NCBI GenBank assembly: GCA_002723085.1 | Contig: PBNK01000011.1 | Coordinates: 1 to 41,718 of the forward strand | DNA from: Crocinitomicaceae bacterium | Lineage (GTDB): Bacteria > Bacteroidota > Bacteroidia > Flavobacteriales_D > Parvicellaceae | Length of the DNA stretch: 41,718 nucleotides | Direction of reading: 5' to 3' | Shown: positions 17,834 to 25,400 of the stretch, piece by piece | Numbering within the stretch: the stretch's first letter is position 1 | Layout of the letters: the number at the start of each line of letters is the position of its first letter | The notes under the pieces: generated by a model | What the model saw: the letters and a program-made list of their open reading frames with translations, nothing else | What the model was told of the DNA's origin: nothing | Databases searched by the model: none | Position numbers and translations under genes: made by a program

Positions 17834-19108
17834 TTAAAAAAGGTCGTCTGCTGTTATACTTTTTGTTCTTTTGCTGTAATTAATAGATCGCTTAACGAAA
17901 AAATCACCATGTTTTGTTCCAATGATTTCATCATTAAACCATTCAGTAAGTTCTAATAATGATTCATCAGTTTCAAAAACTTTGTCTACACCAATGCTAA
18001 CTAGAGATCTATTAAATCTATCTTTAATGAATTCTTTTACTTGGTTTTTAGGTAAGAATTCCAACTCACCTTCTTCGTATATCCAATCTATAATACCACT
18101 TTCTGCATCATAGGCTTTTAAACACATTTCCTGAATTCTGTTTTCATAGTCTTCATTAAACCACTCAGGATTTTCAGTTTTTATTATTTTAATTAAGTCA
18201 ATTCCAAAATCACCATGAATTTGCTCTTCTTTTGAAGTGGCTTCAACTACATTAGAAATGCCCTTAAGCATGTTTTTATGTTTATTAAAAGCCATTATGA
18301 TTAAAAATTGAGAAAACAATGAAACATGCTCAATAAATAAAGAGAACAACAATACAGATTCAGAATATTCACTTTCCACTTCACTTTTAGAATTTGAAAG
18401 GGCATTTTCAAGATATTGCACCCTTTTCATAATGACAGGTTTCTTTTTCAATACTTCAAACTCTTTATTTAATCCTAAAATTTCTAATAAATGAGAATAA
18501 GCATCAGCATGACGAACTTCACTCTCAGCAAAAGTAGCCCCAACTGATCCTATTTCAGGTTTAGGAATTTTATGATAAATGTCACCCCAAAAACTTTTCA
18601 CAGCCACCTCAATTTGTGATATAGCAAGCATTGTGTTTTTGATGGCATTTCTTTCCGATGATGAAAGACGTGCTTTAAAATCCTGAATATCACTAGTGAA
18701 ATTAAACTCTGAATGAATCCAATATGAATGCCTGATAGCAGGAACATATTCATACAATTCTGGATACTCGTATGGTTTTAAATTGATTCGTTTTTCAAAA
18801 ATATTACGTTGTCGTTTTTGAGCTTGATTGTTCCTATATATAATGTAGGATTTAGCAACTTCAAAAAACTTAGCTTCCATTAATTGTTGCTCAACTATGT
18901 CTTGAATTTCTTCTACATTAGGAACATAATTAGTAAACTTTTCATTTCTGTCAAGTAAAGTAAAATAAACATTCTTAGAAATATTTTCAGCATCTTCAGC
19001 AGATCCATTTCCGACTGATTTCATAGCTTTTAAAACAGCGCTAGTTATTTTGTCTAATTCAAATGCTTTCTTGGTAAAATCTCTTTTGATTATATTGATA
19101 ATCTTCAT
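17834..19108 (-). CDS. nrdB: Ribonucleotide reductase radical-generating (beta) subunit with N-terminal ATP-cone
   Basis: Residues about 1-95 form an ATP-cone (IIKRDFTKKAFELDKITSAV, then VPNVEEIQDIVEQQLMEAKF), the allosteric on/off domain usually found on NrdA. The R2 ferritin-like core follows. Likely metal ligands are Glu167, Glu197, His200, Glu260, Glu295 and His298 plus one further acidic residue, and Tyr204 sits where the radical tyrosine is expected. Established precedent is the Leeuwenhoekiella blandensis enzyme, where the cone on NrdB controls activity by changing quaternary structure on dATP binding. The partner NrdA here lacks a cone, consistent with that arrangement. First gene of the operon; its leader holds a -7 box and an inverted repeat. 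Confidence 0.95.
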   Translation of the reverse strand: MKIINIIKRDFTKKAFELDKITSAVLKAMKSVGNGSAEDAENISKNVYFTLLDRNEKFTNYVPNVEEIQDIVEQQLMEAKFFEVAKSYIIYRNNQAQKRQRNIFEKRINLKPYEYPELYEYVPAIRHSYWIHSEFNFTSDIQDFKARLSSSERNAIKNTMLAISQIEVAVKSFWGDIYHKIPKPEIGSVGATFAESEVRHADAYSHLLEILGLNKEFEVLKKKPVIMKRVQYLENALSNSKSEVESEYSESVLLFSLFIEHVSLFSQFLIIMAFNKHKNMLKGISNVVEATSKEEQIHGDFGIDLIKIIKTENPEWFNEDYENRIQEMCLKAYDAESGIIDWIYEEGELEFLPKNQVKEFIKDRFNRSLVSIGVDKVFETDESLLELTEWFNDEIIGTKHGDFFVKRSINYSKRTKSITADDLF

Positions 19109-19143
19109 ACTAATAAAATGTAATTTAGAATAGTTTTAAATAC

Positions 19144-19151
19144 CAAATCTA
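19144..19151 (-). promoter_or_regulatory. Putative -7 box of the nrdB-nrdA promoter (TAGATTTG)
   Basis: On the minus strand TAGATTTG matches TAnnTTTG and lies 36 bp before the nrdB ATG. No clear -33 TTTG is seen. Position and match make it the best promoter candidate for the operon. Confidence 0.5.
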
Positions 19152-19190
19152 CATGTAATAAACTTCGATTTTAAGCGAATTTAAAAGCTA

Positions 19191-19213
19191 TTATCAACAC
19201 TCAATGTTGATAA
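19191..19213. promoter_or_regulatory. Perfect 9-bp inverted repeat upstream of nrdB, DnaA-box-like
   Basis: TTATCAACA and TGTTGATAA face each other across a 5-bp spacer (CTCAA). Each arm differs from the DnaA box TTATCCACA at one base. The site is about 40-60 bp upstream of the putative nrd -7 box, a usual place for a regulator. DnaA control of nrd is known in E. coli. A different dimeric regulator would fit the symmetry equally well. Confidence 0.5.
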
Positions 19214-19372
19214 ATCACTTAACTTAAAGGCTATCAAAATGTTACATGCTAAATTTTGATTTAAATAAAAAAAACAGAAAATTTTAGCATTAAAATTTCT
19301 TTATTAATTAAAAAAAAATGTTTAATTGAGAAATTCTATATTTAAAATTTTAATCCAGACCTTATTCTATGT

Positions 19373-19615
19373 ATGGAAAATTCTTTAGAATCAATTGCCT
19401 CACTTGCAAAATTTAGAAATAAACCTATTTCATCAACAAATCTATCGAATCAAAAAAAAGAATATAATTTTAAATCAATACCAGTATTCGCAATACCTCA
19501 TCCTTCAGGATCATCAAGAGGATTTGCCAAGAACTTTCTTAAACTTCACAACAAGGTTTATAATTCAAAAACATATCTTACTAATGTTTTAAATCTTATA
19601 GAAAATTATCTATAG
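19373..19615 (+). CDS. Small ORF resembling the C-terminal part of a Mug/UDG-type DNA glycosylase; possible remnant
   Basis: This ORF of 80 codons encodes a hydrophilic N-terminal half and then IPVFAIPHPSGSSRGFAKNF. That segment resembles the motif near the C-terminus of Mug/TDG-family uracil-DNA glycosylases (E. coli Mug: LPNPSGLSR), with similar spacing to the protein end. The N-terminal catalytic motif and most of the fold are absent, and the DNA upstream to nrdB has no reading frame that would supply them. It is either a decayed gene fragment or an unrelated short protein. Coding status is uncertain. Confidence 0.4.
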   Translation: MENSLESIASLAKFRNKPISSTNLSNQKKEYNFKSIPVFAIPHPSGSSRGFAKNFLKLHNKVYNSKTYLTNVLNLIENYL

Positions 19616-19630
19616 ATGGTAGCCCCAAAA

Positions 19631-19664
19631 GAAAAAAAAGCCCAAACTTACTAGATTGAGCTTT
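19631..19664 (-). terminator. Terminator of the tRNA-Met gene
   Basis: On the minus strand AAAGCTCAA pairs with TTGGGCTTT over 9 bp (one G-T pair), with an 11-nt loop, followed by an 8-nt T run. It begins 2 bp past the tRNA 3' end. Confidence 0.8.
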
Positions 19665-19665
19665 G

Positions 19666-19739
19666 TGGCGCGAGGGAGATTTGAACTCCCGACCTCAGGG
19701 TTATGAATCCTGCGCTCTAACCAACTGAGCTACCGCGCC
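19666..19739 (-). tRNA. tRNA-Met (anticodon CAT), probably elongator
   Basis: The 74-nt cloverleaf reads GGCGCGG acceptor, TAGCTCAGTTGGTTAGAGC D arm, anticodon loop TTCATAA, GGGAGTTCAAATCTCCC T arm, and closing CGCGCC with discriminator A. The CCA end is not encoded. A paired G1-C72 argues against initiator tRNA. A CAT anticodon could also be tRNA-Ile2 (lysidine-modified), which sequence alone does not fully exclude. Confidence 0.93.
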
Positions 19740-19750
19740 AAATAAGGCGA

Positions 19751-19758
19751 CAAATATA
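19751..19758 (-). promoter_or_regulatory. Putative -7 box of the tRNA-Met gene (TATATTTG)
   Basis: On the minus strand TATATTTG matches TAnnTTTG and lies 11 bp before the mature tRNA 5' end. No clear -33 element is seen. Confidence 0.5.
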
Positions 19759-19904
19759 TATATTTTTTGGAAAGATAAATACACCTAAAATTTATATGAC
19801 TAAATTTAATTTGAACAGATTAATAAAATAGTTGTTTTTTATATTTATTTTTTTCTATATTGCCCACTCGCATTTGCTAATAATAAGAAGATTACATTTT
19901 AATA

Positions 19905-20291
19905 ATGGATAAAGTAAAAATAGAACTAGAATATTTAATTAAAACATCACCTAATATACTATTCAATTGTTTAACTACGCCAAGTGGTTTATCAGAATGG
20001 TTTGCAGACGATGTAAACCTTAAAAACGATTATTTCACCTTCTTTTGGGACGGAAGTGAAGAAACCGCAAAATACATAAACGTAAAAAAAGGAAATTCTG
20101 TAAGGTTCCAGTGGGAAGAAGACGAAGAAGATGGGAACGATTACTATTTTGAAATGGCCATTAAAATTGATGACTTAACTAAAGAAGTAGCTCTTATTAT
20201 TACAGATTTCGCTGAAGAGGATGAAGTTGATGAAACAAAATTACTTTGGGACAACAACATCAGTAAACTTAAGCAAGCTATTGGAGGTTAA
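19905..20291 (+). CDS. START-like (SRPBCC) domain protein
   Basis: This 128-residue cytoplasmic protein has the helix-grip pattern of Bacteroidota START-like proteins: IELEYLIKTSPNILFNCLTTPSGLSEWFADDV at the N-terminus, FFWDGSEETA and VRFQWEEDEEDG strands, and a final long helix. SRPBCC folds bind hydrophobic ligands, but no ligand can be read from this sequence. It is strongly acidic in the middle. It lies 29 bp upstream of the LptF-type permease gene on the same strand and probably shares its transcript. Confidence 0.85.
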   Translation: MDKVKIELEYLIKTSPNILFNCLTTPSGLSEWFADDVNLKNDYFTFFWDGSEETAKYINVKKGNSVRFQWEEDEEDGNDYYFEMAIKIDDLTKEVALIITDFAEEDEVDETKLLWDNNISKLKQAIGG

Positions 20292-20320
20292 AATACAGTT
20301 TCATTAATATTTAGCACGAT

Positions 20321-21787
20321 TTGAAAAGAATTGGCTGGATTATCATCAAATCATTTACAGGACCTTTCCTGTTAAACTTTATTATCTGGATGATTATTCT
20401 GGATATGCAATTTTTGTGGCTATATGTAGATGATTTGATGGGCAAAGGCTTAGACTGGATTATAATTCTTGAATTATTGTTTTACGCTTCAGCCAACTGG
20501 GTTCCAATGGCTTTACCCCTTTCTGTTCTTTTAGCATCCATAATGACTTTCGGAAGTTTAGGTGAAAAAAATGAATTGATAGCCATGAAAGCTGGGGGAA
20601 TGTCTCTAATAAAAATAATGCGTCCATTAATTATTGTTATTTTCTTTATCTCTGCATTTGCATTTTATTTTACCAATAACTTATGGCCTGTTGCAAATTT
20701 TAAAATGCGTGTTTTATTAAAAGACATTCAAAATACAAAAGTTGCCCTTGTCCTTCAACCAGGTGTATTTTTTAAATCTGATTTTTTCTCAATAAGAGTT
20801 GGTGAAAAAAGTAAAGATGGAAATAAATTTGAAGACATTTTAATTTATGACCGCACCAACATGAAAAAACAAACTTTAGGTGCATGGTCATATAAAAATG
20901 ACCCAAGAGATTATAAAAGAGTAATCAGAGCTCAAAAAGGAAGTTTAATAGACCCTGAAAATAAAAGTAAATTTCAACTAAAATTAGAGAATGGATATGT
21001 TGTTCAAGAATGGGATGCCAAATCAATTAAAGATTCAGAAGTGCCATTTATGAGGTATTTCTTTAAAAATTCTACCATATCTTTTGATATAAACTCTTTT
21101 GAATTTGAAAGATCAAATGAAGAAACGTATCAAAAAGAACAATATCTTCTAAACTTAAATCAAATTCACCTACTAAATGATTCTGTCAACGATGAGAGAG
21201 AAATTAGATTTGATAAAATCAAGGTGTTACTTGAAAAAAGCATTCCCTATAAAAGAGACTCCATTCCAATTAAACCTTTAGACAGTATATTAGCATATAA
21301 TTCTAAACCTATTGATCTTATAACTTTAAAGCAAAATAAATCTGGCCAAAAAACAGATTACAAAAAAGCGCTTAAAGAAATTGATAAAATCATTAATCAT
21401 GTTAATATTGTAAAATCCAAAGAAAAAACTACTTCAAACTATATAAATGATTTAAATGTTGAATGGAATAGAAAATTTACTTTATCCTACGCAGTATTTA
21501 TGTTATTTTTTCTAGGAGCACCTCTAGGTGCTATTGTTAAAAAAGGTGGACTTGGATGGCCAGTAATCACAGCAATTTTAATTTTCTTAGTTTACTTTAT
21601 ATTAACAAGAGCTGGGGAAGAAATGGCTGTTAATTATACACTTAATCCTGCTTTTGGGATGTGGCTAAGTGCTTTATGCATAACTCCTTTATCTATTTTT
21701 ATATTCTTTAAAGCAAACAATGACTCTAAACTTTTTGATATAGAATGGTATAGAAAACTTTACCAAAAACTATTTAAATCCAAATGA
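20321..21787 (+). CDS. LptF/LptG-family permease (YjgP/YjgQ)
   Basis: The 488-residue protein starts at TTG 20321; no in-frame ATG gives the full first membrane span. Three N-terminal spans (about 12-32, 50-75, 97-120) contain the LPLSVLLASIMTFGSLGEKNELIAMKAGG region characteristic of the family. A large periplasmic beta-jellyroll domain follows, then three C-terminal spans (about 388-470) including GAPLGAIVKKGGLGWPV. LptF/G with LptB2 extract lipopolysaccharide from the inner membrane. The periplasmic part is longer than in E. coli LptF, as usual in Bacteroidota. It overlaps the next gene by 4 bp (ATGA). Confidence 0.92.
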   Translation: MKRIGWIIIKSFTGPFLLNFIIWMIILDMQFLWLYVDDLMGKGLDWIIILELLFYASANWVPMALPLSVLLASIMTFGSLGEKNELIAMKAGGMSLIKIMRPLIIVIFFISAFAFYFTNNLWPVANFKMRVLLKDIQNTKVALVLQPGVFFKSDFFSIRVGEKSKDGNKFEDILIYDRTNMKKQTLGAWSYKNDPRDYKRVIRAQKGSLIDPENKSKFQLKLENGYVVQEWDAKSIKDSEVPFMRYFFKNSTISFDINSFEFERSNEETYQKEQYLLNLNQIHLLNDSVNDEREIRFDKIKVLLEKSIPYKRDSIPIKPLDSILAYNSKPIDLITLKQNKSGQKTDYKKALKEIDKIINHVNIVKSKEKTTSNYINDLNVEWNRKFTLSYAVFMLFFLGAPLGAIVKKGGLGWPVITAILIFLVYFILTRAGEEMAVNYTLNPAFGMWLSALCITPLSIFIFFKANNDSKLFDIEWYRKLYQKLFKSK

Positions 21788-22983
21788 AAATTTTACAAAT
21801 ATGTCATAAGCCACCCTTTCCTGCAATTGATGGAGGATGTATTGCTATAAATAATATATCTAGAGGTTTGTTAAATAACAAACAAGACCTTAAAATCATA
21901 ACAATTAGCACAAACAAACATCCGTTTATAATTGAAAAAATTGACCAAAATTTTATTGCTAAAACTAAAATTGAACATCTTTTTATTGACACAAAACTTA
22001 ACATAGTTGATGCTTTTTCTAATTTGGTCACTTATGACTCTTATAATATTTCAAGATTTTTTTCACCAGACTTTAATCAGTTAGTAATTAAAACTCTTCA
22101 ATCCAAAAAATTTGATGTTGTTCATCTTGAAAGTTTATTTACCACTCCATATTTAGAGACAATAAGAAACCATAGCGATGCTAAAATTGTATTAAGGTCG
22201 CATAACCTTGAATACATGATTTGGCAAAGATTAGCTGCAGAAACTAACAATCCTGCCAAAAAAATATATCTCAACTTATTATCTAATCAACTTAAAAAAT
22301 ATGAAGAAGATGTTATTTCAAAAATTGATGGAATTGCTGCTATAAGTTATGAAGATGAAAAAAAATACAAGAAATTAGGGTGTAAAGCGGCTTTAGAAAC
22401 TATCCCTTTTGGTATTGATACAAAATCATATAAATCAGTTAAAAAAACTTTTGATAAAAATAATTTATCATTTTTTCATTTAGGAGCTATGAATTGGAAA
22501 CCAAACCTTGAAGCTGTTGGTTGGTTAAATAAAGACATATGGCCAACTATTTCTTCTACTTTTCCAAACTATAAGCTACACCTTGCTGGTAAAAATATGC
22601 CTCAATGGTTAATTAATCATTCTTCAAAAAATATTATTAACCACAGAGAAGTTGAATCCGCTATTGATTTTATGAATAAATTTGATATCATGTTAGTCCC
22701 CTTACTATCAGCTGGGGGTATTAGAGTTAAAATAATTGAAGGAATGGCCCTAGGAAAAGTAATTATTTCCACTAAAATTGGTGCAGAAGGAATTGAATAT
22801 GAAGATGGAGTTAATATTTTAATAGCCAACACTGATAAAGAATTTAGAGATAAGATAAAATGGCTTTATTCAAATCCAAATAAAATAAATGAAATTGGAG
22901 ATAATGCTAAAAAGCAAATTATAAAAAAATATGATAACGATCTTATCAATAAAAAATTGATCCAATTTTATAAGAGCATTTAA
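21784..22983 (+). CDS. Glycosyltransferase family 4-like protein
   Basis: A 399-residue GT-B type enzyme. The N-terminal domain begins ILQICHKPPFPAIDGGCIAINN, a GT4-type start, and has RSHNLEYMIWQRLA. The C-terminal nucleotide-sugar domain shows LGAMNWKPNLEAVGWLN, VPLLSAGGIRVKIIEGMALGK and ISTKIGAEGIEYEDGVN. It probably transfers a sugar from a nucleotide donor in surface-glycan or LPS assembly, in the cytoplasm. Donor and acceptor cannot be told from sequence. Translationally coupled to the LptF-type gene (4-bp overlap) and followed after 1 bp by a second glycosyltransferase. Confidence 0.9.
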   Translation: MKILQICHKPPFPAIDGGCIAINNISRGLLNNKQDLKIITISTNKHPFIIEKIDQNFIAKTKIEHLFIDTKLNIVDAFSNLVTYDSYNISRFFSPDFNQLVIKTLQSKKFDVVHLESLFTTPYLETIRNHSDAKIVLRSHNLEYMIWQRLAAETNNPAKKIYLNLLSNQLKKYEEDVISKIDGIAAISYEDEKKYKKLGCKAALETIPFGIDTKSYKSVKKTFDKNNLSFFHLGAMNWKPNLEAVGWLNKDIWPTISSTFPNYKLHLAGKNMPQWLINHSSKNIINHREVESAIDFMNKFDIMLVPLLSAGGIRVKIIEGMALGKVIISTKIGAEGIEYEDGVNILIANTDKEFRDKIKWLYSNPNKINEIGDNAKKQIIKKYDNDLINKKLIQFYKSI

Positions 22984-22984
22984 A

Positions 22985-24154
22985 ATGGATATAGTTTTTA
23001 TTACTTCTAGATTTCCCTATCCTTTAAATAAAGGAGATAAACTTAGGGCATATCATCAAATAAAAGAATTAAGTATAAATCACAATATTCACTTAATTTC
23101 TTTAAGCGATAAAAAAATTTCAAAAATTCAGCTTCTAGAATTAGAAAAATTTTGTTCTAAAGTAGATGTTTTTTATTTATCAAAAATTAGAATTTTTTTC
23201 AATCTTTTGAGAGGCATATTTAATAACAAACCTTTTCAAGTAAACTATTTTTTCTCCTACTCTATTAAAAATAAAATCATTTCCATTATAAACAATAATA
23301 ATCCTGATCATATATTTTGTCAACTTATTAGATGTGCATGGTATTTAAAAGATGACTTCAAACATAGTAAGACCCTTGATTATATGGATGCATTATCAAA
23401 AGGTATGGAAAGAAGAGTTGCTGGTTCAGGATGGAAAAAATTTATATTTAAAATTGAACATGAAAGGTTGAAACAGTTTGAAAATCTTTCATATGAATTT
23501 TTTGATAATCATACCATAATATCAAAAACAGATCGGGAATACATTCCTCATGAAAAAAATAGGGAAATAAAAGTAATTCCAAATGGAATTGATACTGATT
23601 TCTTTTCTTTATTAGAAAAAGATATAAAATATGATTTGGTTTTTGTTGGGAACCTAAGTTATGCACCAAATATAGATGCAGTAGAATATATTGCCAACCG
23701 TTTACTAAACAAATTAAAAAGAATAAAACCTGAAATTAAAATTTTAATTTCAGGTAGCAACCCAAGTAATAAAATTTTAAAATACTCAAGCAATCACATA
23801 ACTATTCAAGGTTGGATTCCTGACATTAGAAAAGCCTATAATCAAGGTAAAATATTTATAGCTCCACTTAGAATAGGCTCAGGACTACAAAATAAATTAT
23901 TAGAAGCAATGAGTTTGAAAATGCCTTGTATAACTACTAAATTAGCCAACATGGCTTTAGAAGCTAAACATGAAAAAGAACTGTACATTGCTAACAATGA
24001 TGAAGAGTTTGTAGAAATCATAGAAAAATTACTTTTAAATCAAGATTTAATGAATCAAATTGGTGAAAATGCTAGATTTTTTGTTAAAAGTAATTTTGAC
24101 TGGAAAAAATCGACTAACAATTTAGCTAAAAATTTTACTGCTAAACGAACATAG
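22985..24154 (+). CDS. Glycosyltransferase, TIGR03087-like
   Basis: The 389-residue protein begins MDIVFITSRFPYPLNKGDK, matching the start of the glycosyltransferases described with PEP-CTERM/XrtA systems, and has DYMDALSKGMERRVAGSGW. The GT-B C-terminal domain has VFVGNLSYAPNIDAVEYI and IAPLRIGSGLQNKLLEAMSLKMPCITT. No exosortase or PEP-CTERM gene is in the window, so the family name does not imply that system here. It resembles the preceding glycosyltransferase in its C-terminal half, suggesting successive steps of one glycan. One base separates the two genes. Confidence 0.88.
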   Translation: MDIVFITSRFPYPLNKGDKLRAYHQIKELSINHNIHLISLSDKKISKIQLLELEKFCSKVDVFYLSKIRIFFNLLRGIFNNKPFQVNYFFSYSIKNKIISIINNNNPDHIFCQLIRCAWYLKDDFKHSKTLDYMDALSKGMERRVAGSGWKKFIFKIEHERLKQFENLSYEFFDNHTIISKTDREYIPHEKNREIKVIPNGIDTDFFSLLEKDIKYDLVFVGNLSYAPNIDAVEYIANRLLNKLKRIKPEIKILISGSNPSNKILKYSSNHITIQGWIPDIRKAYNQGKIFIAPLRIGSGLQNKLLEAMSLKMPCITTKLANMALEAKHEKELYIANNDEEFVEIIEKLLLNQDLMNQIGENARFFVKSNFDWKKSTNNLAKNFTAKRT

Positions 24155-24172
24155 TACAATCATTAAATATCA

Positions 24173-24180
24173 TAAATTTG
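24173..24180 (+). promoter_or_regulatory. Putative -7 box for ribBA (TAAATTTG)
   Basis: TAAATTTG matches TAnnTTTG and sits 16 bp before the ribBA ATG, giving a very short leader. No -33 TTG is clear. The 42-bp gap after the glycosyltransferase is too short for an FMN riboswitch. Confidence 0.4.
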
Positions 24181-24196
24181 CGCAAAACAAGTAGAA

Positions 24197-25399
24197 ATGA
24201 ATACAATTGAAGAAGCATTAGAGGACATAAAAGCTGGGAAAATTGTTATAGTTGTTGATGATGAGGACAGAGAGAATGAAGGAGATTTTGTAACTGCTGC
24301 TAGAAATGCTAATCCTGAATTAATCAATTTTATGGCTACGCATGGCAGAGGTTTAATTTGTACTCCACTTATTGAAGAAAGATGTGATGATTTAGGTCTT
24401 GAAATGATGGTTGATTCCAATAACTCACATTTTGACACTCCATTTACAGTTTCAATTGATTTAATTGGAAAAGGATGTTCAACTGGAATATCTGCTACTG
24501 ACAGGGCTAAAACAGTTCAAGCACTTATTGACCCTGAAACAAAACCAAAAGATTTAGGAAAACCTGGTCATATTTTTCCTTTAAGAGCAAAAGCTGGTGG
24601 GGTACTTAGAAGAGCTGGCCATACAGAGGCAGCTGTTGATTTAAGCAGATTAGCTGGTTTTGAACCCGCTGGTTTAATTGTTGAGATTATGAATGAGGAC
24701 GGTTCTATGGCAAGACTCCCTGAACTTAAAGAAATTTCAAAAAGGTTTAATTTAAAAATAATAACTATTGAAGACTTGATTGCTTATAGAATGAAGCATG
24801 AAACTTTAATAGAAGAAGTTGTAGAAGTTAACATGCCAACTAGGCATGGTGATTTTAAGCTCAAGGCTTTTAAACAAAACACCACAGACGAAGAACACTT
24901 AGCACTCGTCAAAGGGGAATGGGATAAAAACGAATCTGTTTTAGTAAGAGTTCACTCATCCTGCTTTACAGGAGATATAATTGGTTCTTTAAGATGTGAT
25001 TGTGGTGATCAATTAGCTGCTGCTATGGAAATGATTGAAAAAGCTGGTAAGGGTGTTATTTTATATATGAATCAGGAAGGAAGAGGAATAGGTCTTATGA
25101 ATAAATTGAAAGCTTATAAACTTCAGGAAGAAGGATACGATACATTAGATGCAAATATTAAATTAGGATTTAAAGGTGACGCTAGAGATTATGGTGTTGG
25201 TGCTCAAATTTTACGCTCAGTTGGAGTTAAAAAAATGCAGTTGCTTACCAATAATCCAAAAAAGAGAACTGGGTTAATAGGGTACGGATTAGAAATAACC
25301 AATACCGTAAACATTGAAACTGAATGCAACGTTCACAACGAAAAATATCTTAACACTAAGAAAGAAAAGATGGGGCACGACATTAAGGTAAAAGGATAA
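24197..25399 (+). CDS. ribBA: Bifunctional 3,4-dihydroxy-2-butanone-4-phosphate synthase / GTP cyclohydrolase II
   Basis: The 400-residue enzyme supplies both precursors of riboflavin. The RibB half (1-200) carries [10 protein letters not shown] at 21-30, [10 protein letters not shown] near 48-57 and the HTEAAVDL motif. The RibA half (about 205-400) has the zinc ligands Cys256, Cys267 and Cys269 ([18 protein letters not shown]) and the catalytic NQEGRGIG at 292-299. All key residues are intact. The LptF-type permease with ribBA nearby is a neighbourhood I recall from other Bacteroidota; two glycosyltransferases lie between them here. Convergent with the channel gene, 1 bp apart. Confidence 0.97.
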   Translation: MNTIEEALEDIKAGKIVIVVDDEDRENEGDFVTAARNANPELINFMATHGRGLICTPLIEERCDDLGLEMMVDSNNSHFDTPFTVSIDLIGKGCSTGISATDRAKTVQALIDPETKPKDLGKPGHIFPLRAKAGGVLRRAGHTEAAVDLSRLAGFEPAGLIVEIMNEDGSMARLPELKEISKRFNLKIITIEDLIAYRMKHETLIEEVVEVNMPTRHGDFKLKAFKQNTTDEEHLALVKGEWDKNESVLVRVHSSCFTGDIIGSLRCDCGDQLAAAMEMIEKAGKGVILYMNQEGRGIGLMNKLKAYKLQEEGYDTLDANIKLGFKGDARDYGVGAQILRSVGVKKMQLLTNNPKKRTGLIGYGLEITNTVNIETECNVHNEKYLNTKKEKMGHDIKVKG

Positions 25400-25400
25400 T

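Noticed and set aside
19666-19739. Initiator tRNA-fMet
   Set aside because: G1-C72 is paired, whereas bacterial initiator tRNA has a mismatch there.
22985-24154. PEP-CTERM/exosortase system
   Set aside because: Only one glycosyltransferase resembles a family linked to that system; no exosortase or PEP-CTERM protein is seen.
24155-24196. FMN riboswitch before ribBA
   Set aside because: Only 42 bp separate ribBA from the previous gene and none of the FMN aptamer motifs are present.
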